Numbered from the stretch's first letter, positions 55,153 through 64,000 are shown. The stretch is 64,000 nucleotides of DNA from Actinomadura viridilutea (GCA_003001795.1 PVNI01000010.1:124001-188000), one strand, 5' to 3'. Numbers and translations are program-made. The notes: generated by a model from the sequence alone, not told the origin.

Positions 55153-57777
55153 GTGACAACGCCCAGCACTGAGCGCGGCCGGACGGCCGCCCACGTCGAT
55201 CTGCCCACCAAGTATCAACCGGCCGACGTCGAGGGCAGGCTCTACGAGCGCTGGGTATCGGCAGGGTACTTCGCCGCCGATCCGGCGCGGTACCCGGACC
55301 GACCGGCCTACTCGATCGTCATCCCGCCGCCCAACGTGACCGGGTCGCTGCACATGGGGCACGCCCTGGACCACTCCATCCAGGACGCGCTGGTGCGGCG
55401 CCGCCGCATGCAGGGCTACGAGACCGTGTGGGTGCCCGGCATGGACCACGCCGGGATCGCCACCCAGAACGTCGTGGAGCGGGAGCTGGCCAAGGAGGGC
55501 AAGTCCCGGCACGACCTGGGCCGCGAGGCGTTCGTGGAGCGGGTCTGGGCGTGGAAGGCCGAGTCCGGCGGCCGGATCCTCGGGCAGATGCGCCGCCTCG
55601 GCGACAGCGTGGACTGGGGCCGCGAGGCGTTCACCATGGACGAGGCCCGCGCCCGCGCCGTCCGCACGATCTTCAAGCGGCTGTTCGACGACGGTCTGAT
55701 CTACCGGGCCGAGCGGATCATCAACTGGTGCCCGCGCTGCCTGACCGCGCTGTCGGACATCGAGGTCGAGCACGCCGAGCGCGAGGGCGAGCTCGTGTCG
55801 ATCCGGTACGGGTCCGGCGAGGACGAGATCGTCGTGGCGACCACCCGGGCCGAGACGATGCTCGGCGACACCGCGGTGGCCGTGCACCCCGACGACGAGC
55901 GCTACCGGCACATGGTGGGCCGGGAGATCGAGCTGCCGCTGACCGGGCGGCGCATCCCGGTGGTGGCCGACGAGCACGTCGACCCGGAGTTCGGCACCGG
56001 CGCGGTGAAGGTCACCCCGGCGCACGACCCCAACGACTTCGAGATCGGGCGGCGGCACGATCTGCCCTCGCTGACGATCATGGACGAGCGCGGCGTCATC
56101 ACCGCGCACGGCCCGTTCGAGGGCCTCGACCGGTTCGAGGCGCGGCCCGCCGTGGTGGCCGCGCTGCGCCAGCAGGGCCGGATCGTCAAGGAGGTCCGCC
56201 CGTACGTGCACTCGGTGGGGCACTGCCAGCGCTGCTCCACCGTCGTCGAGCCGCGGGTGTCGCTGCAGTGGTTCGTCAAGGTCGCGCCGCTGGCCAAGGC
56301 CGCCGGCGACGCCGTCCGCGAGGGCCGCGTGAAGATCCACCCGCCGGAGATGGCGGCCCGCTACTTCGAGTGGGTCGACAACATGCACGACTGGTGCATC
56401 AGCCGCCAGCTGTGGTGGGGGCACCGCATCCCGGTGTGGTACGGGCCGGACGGGCAGACGATGTGCCCGGGCCCGGACGAGGAGCCGCCCGCCGGGTGGA
56501 CCCAGGACACCGACGTCCTCGACACCTGGTTCTCCTCGGCGCTGTGGCCGTTCTCCACCTTCGGCTGGCCGGAGCGCACCCCCGACCTGGAGCGCTTCTA
56601 CCCGACGTCGGTGCTGGTCACCGGCTACGACATCCTGTTCTTCTGGGTCGCCCGGATGATGATGTTCGGGCTGTACGCGATGGACGGGGTCGAGCCGTTC
56701 AAGGTGATCGCGCTGCACGGCATGGTGCGCGACCAGCACGGCAAGAAGATGTCCAAGTCGTTCGGCAACGTCGTCGACCCGCTGGACTGGATCGACCGGT
56801 ACGGCGCCGACGCCACCCGGTTCACGCTGCTGCGCGGCGCCAACCCCGGCGGCGACGTGCCGGTGGCCGACGAGTGGGCGCAGGGCTCGCGCAACTTCTG
56901 CAACAAGCTGTGGAACGCGACCCGGTTCGCGTTGATGAACGGCGCGCACGTGCGCGGCGAGCTGCCCTCCGAGGGGCTGACGACCGTCGACCGGTGGGTG
57001 CTGTCGCGGCTGCAGAAGGTGATCGCCGAGGTCGACGGGCACCTGGAGTCCTTCGAGTTCGCCAAGGCGTGCGAGACGCTGTACCACTTCGCGTGGGACG
57101 AGGTGTGCGACTGGTACGTCGAGCTGTCCAAGGTCCAGCTCGACGACCCCGCGACCGCCGAGTCCACGCGCCGCGTCCTCGGCGAGGTGCTGGACAACCT
57201 GCTGCGACTGCTGCACCCGGTCGTCCCGTTCGTCACCGAGGAGCTGTGGACGTCGCTGACGGGCCGGGAGACGATCGTGCGGGCCGAGTGGCCGCAGCCG
57301 GACCGGGCGCGGCGCGACGAGGACGCCGAGGCGCTGGTGGCGTCGCTGCAGCGGCTGGTCACCGAGGTCCGGCGGTTCCGTGCCGACCAGGGCCTCAAGC
57401 CGGGGCAGCGGGTCGCCGCCGCCCTGGAGTGGGGCGAGTCGCCGCTGGCCGCCCACGAGCCGGGCGTGCGGATGCTGCTGCGCCTGGACGCGCCGGGCGA
57501 GGGCTTCTCGGCCACCGCGTCGCTGCCGGTGGAGGGCGTGACCGTCCGGCTGGACACCCACGGGGCCATCGACGTGGCCGCCGAGCGCAAGCGCCTGGAG
57601 AAGGACCTGGCCAACGCCCGCAAGGAGGCCGAGCAGGCCCGCCGCAAGCTCGGCAACGAGTCGTTCGTCGCCAAGGCGCCCGAGGCCGTGGTCGCCAAGA
57701 CCCGCGACCGGCTCAGCCAGGCCGAGGCCGAGATCGCGCGTCTGGAGGCGCAGCTGGCCGCGCTGCCCGCCGCCTGA
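55153..57777 (+). CDS. valS: Valyl-tRNA synthetase
   Basis: An 874-residue class I synthetase. The HIGH-type motif is PPNVTGSLHMGHALDHS (about 56-72), and KMSKS appears as GKKMSKSFGN (about 534-543). The editing domain (about 200-330) has TTRAETMLGDTAV. Zinc-type cysteines are in NWCPRC, and the anticodon domain leads to a C-terminal coiled coil (about 805-874, RKRLEKDLANARKEAEQARRKL). It charges tRNA-Val and edits mischarged Thr. The GTG start has a TAGAAT -10 box eight bases upstream and no SD, so the message is probably leaderless. Confidence 0.97.
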   Translation: MTTPSTERGRTAAHVDLPTKYQPADVEGRLYERWVSAGYFAADPARYPDRPAYSIVIPPPNVTGSLHMGHALDHSIQDALVRRRRMQGYETVWVPGMDHAGIATQNVVERELAKEGKSRHDLGREAFVERVWAWKAESGGRILGQMRRLGDSVDWGREAFTMDEARARAVRTIFKRLFDDGLIYRAERIINWCPRCLTALSDIEVEHAEREGELVSIRYGSGEDEIVVATTRAETMLGDTAVAVHPDDERYRHMVGREIELPLTGRRIPVVADEHVDPEFGTGAVKVTPAHDPNDFEIGRRHDLPSLTIMDERGVITAHGPFEGLDRFEARPAVVAALRQQGRIVKEVRPYVHSVGHCQRCSTVVEPRVSLQWFVKVAPLAKAAGDAVREGRVKIHPPEMAARYFEWVDNMHDWCISRQLWWGHRIPVWYGPDGQTMCPGPDEEPPAGWTQDTDVLDTWFSSALWPFSTFGWPERTPDLERFYPTSVLVTGYDILFFWVARMMMFGLYAMDGVEPFKVIALHGMVRDQHGKKMSKSFGNVVDPLDWIDRYGADATRFTLLRGANPGGDVPVADEWAQGSRNFCNKLWNATRFALMNGAHVRGELPSEGLTTVDRWVLSRLQKVIAEVDGHLESFEFAKACETLYHFAWDEVCDWYVELSKVQLDDPATAESTRRVLGEVLDNLLRLLHPVVPFVTEELWTSLTGRETIVRAEWPQPDRARRDEDAEALVASLQRLVTEVRRFRADQGLKPGQRVAAALEWGESPLAAHEPGVRMLLRLDAPGEGFSATASLPVEGVTVRLDTHGAIDVAAERKRLEKDLANARKEAEQARRKLGNESFVAKAPEAVVAKTRDRLSQAEAEIARLEAQLAALPAA

Positions 57778-57918
57778 GGCGCCGCCCGCGGACGGGACGC
57801 GACGCCGGGCCGGGTGTGCCGAACGCGGGGCGCGCCCGGCCCGGCGGCGTTACCATCCCGTGTGATCGTTGTGGTGATCCGCGTACTTCGGGGCTGGATG
57901 TGACTGTCGGGAGGGTCG

Positions 57919-58977
57919 TTGGCTGAATCGCCGCATCGCTCCGATGCGTCGGATGAGGCGGGTGACGGTTCGGTCCCCGCGTCCCCTCCTCCCGTGGGAG
58001 CGTCCGCCCCTCCCGTGGCGTCCGCCGTCCCCACCACGGCCGTCGACATGGAGATGCCCGCTCTCGACGGCGCGGCGGCGGGCCCGGCGCCGACGAGACC
58101 GGAGCCCGCCGTGGCGCCCCCGGCCCAACCGTGGTGGATGCAGGCGCCCGCCGAGGCGGGCACCGGTCCCCAGCGCGTTCCCGATCTGGCCGGGACGGCC
58201 GAAGACGTCTCGACCGGCCCGCACGCCATTCCCATGGCGCACGGGGCGTCGGTGACGTCCGGCGCGCACCCCGCGGTGACGTCCGGTCCGCACCCGGCGG
58301 TGACGACGGGCGGGCACGGCGCCGTGACGTCCGGCGCGCATCCCGTGGTGTCGACGGGGCCGCAGCCCGCCGCGGCGCAGGCGAAAGGGCGCACGGCGCG
58401 CCGCGCCGGCGTGATCCTGGCGTTGGCCGCGGCCGTCGGGATCGTGGCCGCACTGGGCGTCGGGGCGTTCATGCTGAACTCGGGCGGCGGCACCGCGCAG
58501 CGCACCGGCGGGCAGAAGGCCCCCAAGCACCGCGTCACGGCGGCGGCGTCCGCGGGCGGCCTCCAGCGCGCTCCCGGCCTGCCCGCCGCCAGCGCGGCCT
58601 ACCCGTTCATCGCGGCGGCGGTGCGCGCGGGCGGCGCGGAGCGGCCGGGCAACGTGTCGGCCGTGTACGCCGATCTGCCGGCGCGCACGCAGAACGTGGT
58701 GTTCATCGGCGGCACCGGCCAGATCGGCGATCCCGCCGCGTTCCTGCGCAAGGCCCGCCCCAGCACCGTGCTCACGACGCGGGAGGTGCGGCCGGGGCGG
58801 GGCGGCGGCCGCGGCATGTGCGGCACGTTCGCCGTCCTGTCCGACGTGCACGTGTACTGCTCGTGGGCGACGCCGTCCTCGTTCGGGTTCGTGGCGTCCA
58901 ACCTGCCGACCGTGGGCGACGAGATCCCCCGGATGGCCGAGCTGATGCGCCGCATGCGCGCCGACCTGGAGAAGTGA
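57919..58977 (+). CDS. Repeat-containing membrane protein, paralogue B of the valS-flanking pair
   Basis: A 352-residue protein. Residues 1-160 are Ala/Pro-rich and cytoplasmic, including five tandem 8-residue repeats (TSGAHPAV, TSGPHPAV, TTGGHGAV, TSGAHPVV, STGPQPAA; 113-152). One membrane span follows (about 163-186). The outer domain has VVFIGGTGQIGDPAAFLRKA, two cysteines (MCGTF, VYCSW) and ends MAELMRRMRADLEK, matching the protein divergent from valS. No known function. TTG 57919 is chosen because GGGAGG lies four bases upstream. Its stop directly abuts the stop of the convergent FolC-like gene. Confidence 0.75.
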   Translation: MAESPHRSDASDEAGDGSVPASPPPVGASAPPVASAVPTTAVDMEMPALDGAAAGPAPTRPEPAVAPPAQPWWMQAPAEAGTGPQRVPDLAGTAEDVSTGPHAIPMAHGASVTSGAHPAVTSGPHPAVTTGGHGAVTSGAHPVVSTGPQPAAAQAKGRTARRAGVILALAAAVGIVAALGVGAFMLNSGGGTAQRTGGQKAPKHRVTAAASAGGLQRAPGLPAASAAYPFIAAAVRAGGAERPGNVSAVYADLPARTQNVVFIGGTGQIGDPAAFLRKARPSTVLTTREVRPGRGGGRGMCGTFAVLSDVHVYCSWATPSSFGFVASNLPTVGDEIPRMAELMRRMRADLEK

Positions 58978-60237
58978 TCAGCCGGCGGTGAAGAGCCGCT
59001 CGGTGTCGGCGTCCACCAGGTCGAGCACGAGGCCGACGAAGTAGACGGTGCCGACGGCGACGACGCGCCGCCCCAGGGCCGCGACGCGCCGGCGGGTGAG
59101 GGCGGACGCGTCGATCACCGTCCAGTGCGGCGGGAGCGGCCGGGTGAACCGCAGGTGCGCGTAAGGCAGCCGCACGAACGTGACCGGCAGCGATCCGAGC
59201 GCGGCCGCGGCGCCGTCCAGGTCCTTGTGGTCGGGCAGGCAGACCAGGGCGTGGTCGATTCCGCCCCAGCGGGCGCGCGCGGCGTCCACGGCGGCGGCGA
59301 CGCCGACGCCGTCGATCGCCGCGTCGGCCAGGACGTCGGTGTCCGCGCCGGGCAGCCGGTGCCACGACAGGCGGCCCGGCAGCCGCACCGACGCCAGGAC
59401 GTCGCGCAGCCGCGTCCGCGGCGGCCCGGGCGCGCCGACCGCCCGCAGCAGCCGCAGCCCGGCCGCGACGCCGACCAGGGCGCTCACGCGTCCCAGCCCG
59501 TCCGGCAGCGCCGCGGCGGGCGCGTCGACGCCGTCCCCGGTCATGTACTCGACGGCGGCGCCCCCGCCGGTGCGTGCGGCCACCACGCCGTCCAGCACCT
59601 CGGCGACCGCGGGCTCCTGTGGCGCCGACACGACCGCCCGCGTGCCCGGGGCGACCGCCCCCGCCTTCTCGGCGGCGATCGCCTCGACCGTGTCGCCGAG
59701 CACGCCCAGGTGCTCCCCGAAGATCGGGGTGATCGCGACGACCGCCGGGGCGAACAGCGCCGCCTCGTCAGACCGCCCGCCCATGGCCGCCTCCAGCACC
59801 AGCGCGTCCGCGCCCGCCTCGTGCGCGTGCACCGCGCCCGCGATCGTGAACAGTCCGGCGGGGGACAGGTAGCCGCGGTCGGGAGGCGGCATCCGGCGCA
59901 ACGCCTCCTCGAGCCGGGCGGCGAGCGCGCCCAAGACGTCGACGTCGACGGCGCGGCCGTCCACCCGGATGCGGTCGGTGTTGCCGCGCAGCCCGGGGCT
60001 CGTCACCGTGCAGACCCGCCACCCCGCGGCGGCCAGGCAGGCGGACGCGTACGTCGCCGCCGTGCCCTTCCCTTTCGAGCCCACCACCGCCAGCACCGGA
60101 GCCCGCGGGGCGCCCACGCCCAGGAGGTCGGCGACCCGGCGCGCCCTGGCCACGTCCCGCGTCTGCCCGGGACGGCGCGCGCGCCACTCGCGGAAGAACA
60201 CCTCCTCGGCGTCCGCCGCCCCTTCCGACCGCGCCAT
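58978..60237 (-). CDS. FolC-like Mur ligase-family protein, divergent from folC
   Basis: A 419-residue protein of the Mur ligase/FolC fold. The P-loop is VGSKGKGTAATYASACL, followed by FolC-type TSPGLRGNTDRIRVDG and VVAITPIFGEHLGVLGDTVEAIAAEKAGA. The third conserved motif (LDxAHNP, which binds substrate in FolC) is replaced by LADAAIDGVGVAAAVDAARA, and the C-terminal half differs. It may be a specialised ligase for another acceptor, or inactive. The start could be ATG 60237 or 60246; GGGAG precedes both. It is divergent from folC, which suggests a duplication. Confidence 0.7.
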   Translation of the reverse strand: MARSEGAADAEEVFFREWRARRPGQTRDVARARRVADLLGVGAPRAPVLAVVGSKGKGTAATYASACLAAAGWRVCTVTSPGLRGNTDRIRVDGRAVDVDVLGALAARLEEALRRMPPPDRGYLSPAGLFTIAGAVHAHEAGADALVLEAAMGGRSDEAALFAPAVVAITPIFGEHLGVLGDTVEAIAAEKAGAVAPGTRAVVSAPQEPAVAEVLDGVVAARTGGGAAVEYMTGDGVDAPAAALPDGLGRVSALVGVAAGLRLLRAVGAPGPPRTRLRDVLASVRLPGRLSWHRLPGADTDVLADAAIDGVGVAAAVDAARARWGGIDHALVCLPDHKDLDGAAAALGSLPVTFVRLPYAHLRFTRPLPPHWTVIDASALTRRRVAALGRRVVAVGTVYFVGLVLDLVDADTERLFTAG

Positions 60238-60338
60238 GGCGTCCATGCTCCCACCGGGGACTCCCACCGGGGACCGGGGGCGCCGCGCGCGCGGGCGGCG
60301 ATAGGCTGCAAAGGTCAGTCGACGCAGCATGGAGCATC

Positions 60339-61784
60339 GTGAACCTGGTGGAAGAGCCGTCCGACTACCGTGCCGCCGTCCGGGAGATCATGGGCCGCGG
60401 CGTCGAGTGGGAGATCGAACCGTCCCTCGACCGCATGCGCGATCTGGTCGACGTGCTGGGGGAGCCGCAGCGCGCCTACCCGGTGATCCACGTCACCGGC
60501 ACCAACGGCAAGACCAGCACCGCCCGCCTGATCGAGACGCTGCTGCGCGAGCGCGGACTGCGCACCGGCCTGTTCACCAGCCCGGAGCTGAGCGCCCTGC
60601 ACGAGCGGATCGCCGTGGACGGGGAGCCGATCGGCGAGCAGCGCTTCGTCGAGGTGCTGCGGGACGTGCTGCCGTACGTGCGGCTGGTGGACGACAAGCA
60701 CCGGGGCGTGCGGGTGTCGTTCTTCGAGGTCCTGACCGCCATGGCGTTCGCGGCGTTCGCCGACGCGCCGGTGGACGTCGCCGTGGTCGAGGTCGGCATG
60801 GGCGGCTCCTGGGACGCCACCAACGTCGCCGACGGCGACGTGGCCGTCGTCACCCCCATCGGGCTGGACCACACCCGCCACCTCGGCCAGACGATCGAGC
60901 GGATCGCGGCGGAGAAGGCGGGGATCATCAAGCCGGGCGCGGTGGCGGTGCTGGCCCAGCAGTCGCTGCCCGCCGCCGAGGTGCTGCTGCGCCGCGTGGC
61001 CGAGACCGGCGCCGTGGCGGCCCGCGAGGGCATCGAGTTCGGCGTGCTGCACCGGGACGTCGCGGTCGGCGGCCAGCAGCTGCGGCTGCGCGGCCTGCAC
61101 GGCACCTACGACGAGATCTTCCTGCCCCTGTTCGGCGCGCACCAGGCGGGCAACGCGGCCGTCGCGCTGGCCGCCGTCGAGGCGTTCGCGTCCGGCGCGC
61201 CCTCCCGCGGCCAGGCCGGCCTGGAGGCGGCCACCCGCATCGCCGCCGGGGACGACTACGCGGGCGGCGAGGAGGGGCAGCTCGACCCGGCGCTCGTGCG
61301 CAGCGGGTTCGCCAAGGCCACCTCCCCGGGTCGGCTGGAGGTGGCGCGCACCGGCCCGACCGTCCTGCTGGACGTGGCGCACAACCCCGCGGGCATGGCC
61401 GCGACGGTGGAGGCGATCCACGAGTCCTTCGCCTTCAGCCGCCTGGTCGGCGTCGTGGCCGTGGCCGCCGACAAGGACGTGCCCGGCGTGCTCGACCAGC
61501 TCGAACCGGTGCTGGCCGAAGTCGTCGTCACGCGCAACTCCTCGCCCCGCTCCATGGCCCCCGAGGAGCTGGCGGAGGTGGCCGAAGGGATCTTCGGCGC
61601 CGAGCGCGTCCACCTCGTGCCGCGCCTGGACGACGCCATCGACCGCGCCATCGGCCTGGCCGAGGAGACCGGCGAGTACGCGGGCGCGGGCGTGCTGATC
61701 ACCGGCTCGGTGGTCACCGTCGGCGACGCCCGCACCCTCCTGCGCGTCGGCGCCCCCGGCGGCGCGTCGGCGGCCGGCGGATGA
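60339..61784 (+). CDS. folC: Folylpolyglutamate synthase / dihydrofolate synthase
   Basis: A 481-residue FolC. The P-loop is VTGTNGKTSTARLIE (about 51-65), the folate-binding segment TSPELSALHERIAVDGE, the metal/Mur motif VVTPIGLDHTRHLGQTIERIAAEKAGIIK, and the conserved LLDVAHNPAGM (about 345-355). It adds glutamate to folates and in many bacteria also makes dihydrofolate. The GTG at 60339 has GGAG four bases upstream, and TAGGCT (60302-60307) is a candidate -10. It is followed by a DUF4233 gene, the usual actinobacterial order. Confidence 0.95.
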   Translation: MNLVEEPSDYRAAVREIMGRGVEWEIEPSLDRMRDLVDVLGEPQRAYPVIHVTGTNGKTSTARLIETLLRERGLRTGLFTSPELSALHERIAVDGEPIGEQRFVEVLRDVLPYVRLVDDKHRGVRVSFFEVLTAMAFAAFADAPVDVAVVEVGMGGSWDATNVADGDVAVVTPIGLDHTRHLGQTIERIAAEKAGIIKPGAVAVLAQQSLPAAEVLLRRVAETGAVAAREGIEFGVLHRDVAVGGQQLRLRGLHGTYDEIFLPLFGAHQAGNAAVALAAVEAFASGAPSRGQAGLEAATRIAAGDDYAGGEEGQLDPALVRSGFAKATSPGRLEVARTGPTVLLDVAHNPAGMAATVEAIHESFAFSRLVGVVAVAADKDVPGVLDQLEPVLAEVVVTRNSSPRSMAPEELAEVAEGIFGAERVHLVPRLDDAIDRAIGLAEETGEYAGAGVLITGSVVTVGDARTLLRVGAPGGASAAGG

Positions 61785-61860
61785 CGGGCCGGGGGACGAG
61801 CCGGGCGGTAGGTCCGGCGACGGGACTGACGACGGGTCGGGTGACGAGCGGGGTGACGCG

Positions 61861-62178
61861 ATGAGAAGGATGCTGGCGACGATCCTGACCTGCGAGGCGA
61901 TCGTGATCGCGCTGGCCATCCCCGTGGCCGTCGCGGTGCTGGGCGTGGACGGCGCGGTGGCCGGGGCGGTGTGCGGCGGGCTGGCCGGGCTGTGCGTGGT
62001 GCTGGCCGGGCTGCTGCGCTTCGGATGGGCGGTGCCCGCGGGCGGCGTCCTGCAGGTCCTCATCATCGCCACCGGTTTCATGGTGCCGACGATGTTCTTC
62101 CTCGGCGCGCTGTTCGGCGCGTTGTGGGTCACCGCCATTTGGCTCGGACGCAAGGCGGAGAACGCCGGGGCGCGTTAA
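61861..62178 (+). CDS. DUF4233 small membrane protein
   Basis: A 105-residue protein with three hydrophobic segments (about 5-27, 30-52 and 62-92), including LCVVLAGLLRFGWAVPAGGV and GFMVPTMFFLGALFGALWVTAIWLGRKAE. This is the DUF4233 family that accompanies folC in actinobacteria; function unknown. The ATG at 61861 starts 76 bases after folC and probably belongs to its operon. Confidence 0.9.
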   Translation: MRRMLATILTCEAIVIALAIPVAVAVLGVDGAVAGAVCGGLAGLCVVLAGLLRFGWAVPAGGVLQVLIIATGFMVPTMFFLGALFGALWVTAIWLGRKAENAGAR

Positions 62179-62302
62179 ATTCGGGGCGACGGCACGTCAG
62201 TCGGCCGCCGAATTTCGACCATTTCGAGTTTACGTCCTATTCCGGCGTCTCGGGCCCCGGAAAAGGCGTTCGGCGGGCGACCAACTCCGAAGGGGGAAGG
62301 CC

Positions 62303-63871
62303 GTGTCCGCCGAATCGTCCGCCGAATCGTCCTCCGAAGCGCCGCGCGACCCGCACGCCGAACCGGACCCCGCCGCCGGACACGGCGCGCCCGCGTCCGG
62401 CCCCGAGCGTCCCGTCGCCGCCCGGCCGCCCGCCCCGCGGCGACCGCTCGACGCCGCCGAGCCTGCGCCCGCGGGCCGCCGCGGCCGCCGCGCGCGGTCC
62501 GGCCTGCGGACGGCGGCCGTGATGGCGGTGACCGTGACCGCGCTGCCCGCCGCGGCGCTCACGCTGCCCGACGCCGGCCAGGGCGTGCTCGACGCCGCCC
62601 GCGACGAGCTGGGCCTGGACGACGCCGGCACCGTCGGGCTGGTGCGCGCCGTCGGCGCCACGCTGCCCGCGCTGCTGGTCGCCGTGCCGGCGGCCGCCGT
62701 GGCCGTCCGCCGCCTGCCCGCGCGCGCCGTGCTGCTGGCCGGGCTGCTCTGCCTGCTGGGCGGGCTGGTCGCGAGCCGGTACGCGGACTCGGTCCCGTCC
62801 GTCGCGGCGGCCCGCGCGGCGCAGGGCGTCGGCGCCGGCGTCACGCTGCCCGCCACGCTCGTCCTGGTGCTGGAGCGCCGCCGCGCCCTGCCGGTCGCGC
62901 TGTGGGCGGGGACGCTCGCGGCGGTGCTCCTGGCCGCCCTGCCCGCGGCGCTGCGCGCCGCGCCGCGTCCCGACCCCGCCACCGGCGCCGTCGAATGGCG
63001 GACGGCGTTCGCCCCGTACCCGCAGGCGGCGGCGCTGGCGCTGGGGGCCGCGCTGCTCTTCCTGCTCGTGGGGGGCGCCGCCCCGGCGGGCGGACTGCCC
63101 GCCGCGCGGACCGCCGAGCGGGGGCAGCTGCTGCTCCCCGCGGTCCCGGCGGCCGGCCTCGGCTTCCTCGCCCTGGTGGCCGCTCACGGGTGGTCGCCCG
63201 GCGGGCAGCTGGTCGTCGCGGGCGCCGCGGTCGCGACGCTGGTCGGCCTGGCTGTCGTCGGCAGCCGCGACGCCATCGTCGGCAGCCCGCTGGGCTGCGC
63301 GGTCGTCATGGTCGCCGTGGGCCTGCTGGCGTACCCGGTGACCGGTCCGCTGTCCGGGCTGGCGCAGCGCGCCGCGGGGGAGGGCGCCGTCCCGTCGGCG
63401 CTGCCGTTCGCGGCGGCCGCCTGCGCCGCCGTGGCGGGGGCGCTGTGCACCGTCCGCCTGTCGCGGGAGGGCGCCCAGGGGGCGGTCCTCGGCGGCTTCG
63501 GGCTGGTGGTCATCGCCGTCCTGCTCACCCTGGCCGCGAACGGCACCGGGGACCGCTGGACGCTCACGGCGTGCCTGGTCCCGCTGGGCGCGGGACTGGG
63601 CACGGCGCTGGCCGCGTCCATGCGCGAGGCGACCGCCGGAGCCGCGCTGTACGGGCTGGCGCTGTGCCCGCCCGCACTGCTCAGCGGGCAGCTCATCGCG
63701 CTGTCGCTGCAGGCGGGCCACTGGCAGCGGACGCATCCGCAATCGGCGGCGCAGCAGCTGCAGGCGCTGACCGCCGGATACCGCGCCTGGCTGGTCGCCG
63801 CCGGGGTCCTCACCGTCGCCCTGGCCGCCGTCAGCCGGCGGGCCTCGTCCGGAGCGACGAGGCGAGTGTGA
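62303..63871 (+). CDS. MFS-like multispan membrane transporter
   Basis: A 522-residue membrane protein. After a charged, disordered N-terminus (1-70) there are about 12-14 hydrophobic segments. The AARAAQGVGAGVTLPATLVLVL stretch (about 170-191) matches the MFS motif of EmrB/QacA-type exporters, as does GLGTALAASMREATAGAALYGLALCPPALLSGQLIALSLQAG late in the protein. It is probably a transporter or a divergent, non-transporting relative. The GTG at 62303 has GGGGGAAGG upstream. It lies 125 bases after the DUF4233 gene on the same strand. Confidence 0.72.
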   Translation: MSAESSAESSSEAPRDPHAEPDPAAGHGAPASGPERPVAARPPAPRRPLDAAEPAPAGRRGRRARSGLRTAAVMAVTVTALPAAALTLPDAGQGVLDAARDELGLDDAGTVGLVRAVGATLPALLVAVPAAAVAVRRLPARAVLLAGLLCLLGGLVASRYADSVPSVAAARAAQGVGAGVTLPATLVLVLERRRALPVALWAGTLAAVLLAALPAALRAAPRPDPATGAVEWRTAFAPYPQAAALALGAALLFLLVGGAAPAGGLPAARTAERGQLLLPAVPAAGLGFLALVAAHGWSPGGQLVVAGAAVATLVGLAVVGSRDAIVGSPLGCAVVMVAVGLLAYPVTGPLSGLAQRAAGEGAVPSALPFAAAACAAVAGALCTVRLSREGAQGAVLGGFGLVVIAVLLTLAANGTGDRWTLTACLVPLGAGLGTALAASMREATAGAALYGLALCPPALLSGQLIALSLQAGHWQRTHPQSAAQQLQALTAGYRAWLVAAGVLTVALAAVSRRASSGATRRV

Positions 63872-63974
63872 CGGTCAGGACCTCGGGGAGAGCGGCGTCC
63901 CCCTGCGCGGTGTGCGGGGCGACGCGCGTCCGCCCGGGGACGGGACCGCGACGGTTCCAGAGGGCGGGGACCGG

Positions 63975-63991
63975 TAAGCTTCGCGCGAAGC
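63975..63991 (+). promoter_or_regulatory. Promoter-like element with palindrome at the right edge
   Basis: TAAGCT (63975-63980) is a plausible -10 box for a gene beginning beyond the window; in many actinobacteria ndk follows folC here. GCTTCGCGCGAAGC (63978-63991) is a perfect 14-bp palindrome overlapping that box. Its role is not known. Confidence 0.4.
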
Positions 63992-64000
63992 AGTGGTGTG

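Overview
The window is GC-rich DNA with strongly G/C-biased third codon positions, many GTG starts, frequent leaderless-looking promoters (TAnnnT box 6-8 bases before the start codon) and a clpP1-clpP2-clpX / valS / folC-DUF4233 core. This points to a high-GC Gram-positive actinobacterium. Gene style and order suggest Actinomadura or another Thermomonosporaceae; that genus-level placement is inference from the reading, not a search.

Layout. 1-7,600: end of rpiB, a small basic protein, a SpoIIE-type PP2C phosphatase, a Ser/Thr kinase, an NAD(P)H:FMN reductase with a palindromic operator, an orphan histidine kinase and a fused acyl-CoA carboxyltransferase. 7,600-9,500: two tandem SRPBCC genes with a nearly identical core. 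9,700-20,100: aldehyde dehydrogenase, luciferase-like oxidoreductase, a secreted NucH-type nuclease, an IPT/TIG membrane protein, a nitrilase-fold hydrolase divergent from a winged-helix regulator, a DoxX-like membrane protein and a VOC protein. 20,064-22,600: a Tat-exported LD-carboxypeptidase, a decayed GH114-like pseudogene, and tRNA-Pro(UGG) and tRNA-Gly(UCC).

22,600-27,150 is a less GC-rich accessory block directly after tRNA-Gly. It holds two small overlapping genes, a divergent HTH-TPR regulator translationally coupled to a creatininase-family hydrolase, and a HAD phosphatase. A degenerate copy of the tRNA-Gly downstream hairpin lies near its far end. 27,200-41,500 is a regulator-rich accessory stretch: MocR/methyltransferase, HTH-MmyB/SDR, a HEAT protein, TetR/siderophore-interacting reductase with a truncated monooxygenase, GNAT, HxlR/YceI, HAD, and a secreted GH18 chitinase with a 21-bp palindrome upstream. 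41,700-64,000 is mostly conserved core: tex, a DMT-like membrane protein, tig, a 1.75-kb decayed gap with an IS481 remnant, clpP1-clpP2-clpX, a NarL-type two-component pair, valS flanked by two related secreted/membrane proteins, a divergent FolC-like ligase, folC-DUF4233, an MFS-like transporter, and a promoter at the right edge.

How it works together: the tig-clpP1P2-clpX block handles nascent-chain folding and regulated proteolysis, and folC polyglutamylates folates. In the accessory half the repeated design is one local regulator next to one or two enzymes, often with a readable palindrome or repeat in the shared promoter. The best candidates for uncharacterised biology are the HTH-TPR/creatininase module beside tRNA-Gly, the nitrilase/winged-helix divergent pair with its 11-bp-period repeats, and the FolC-like ligase lacking the usual DxAHNP motif.
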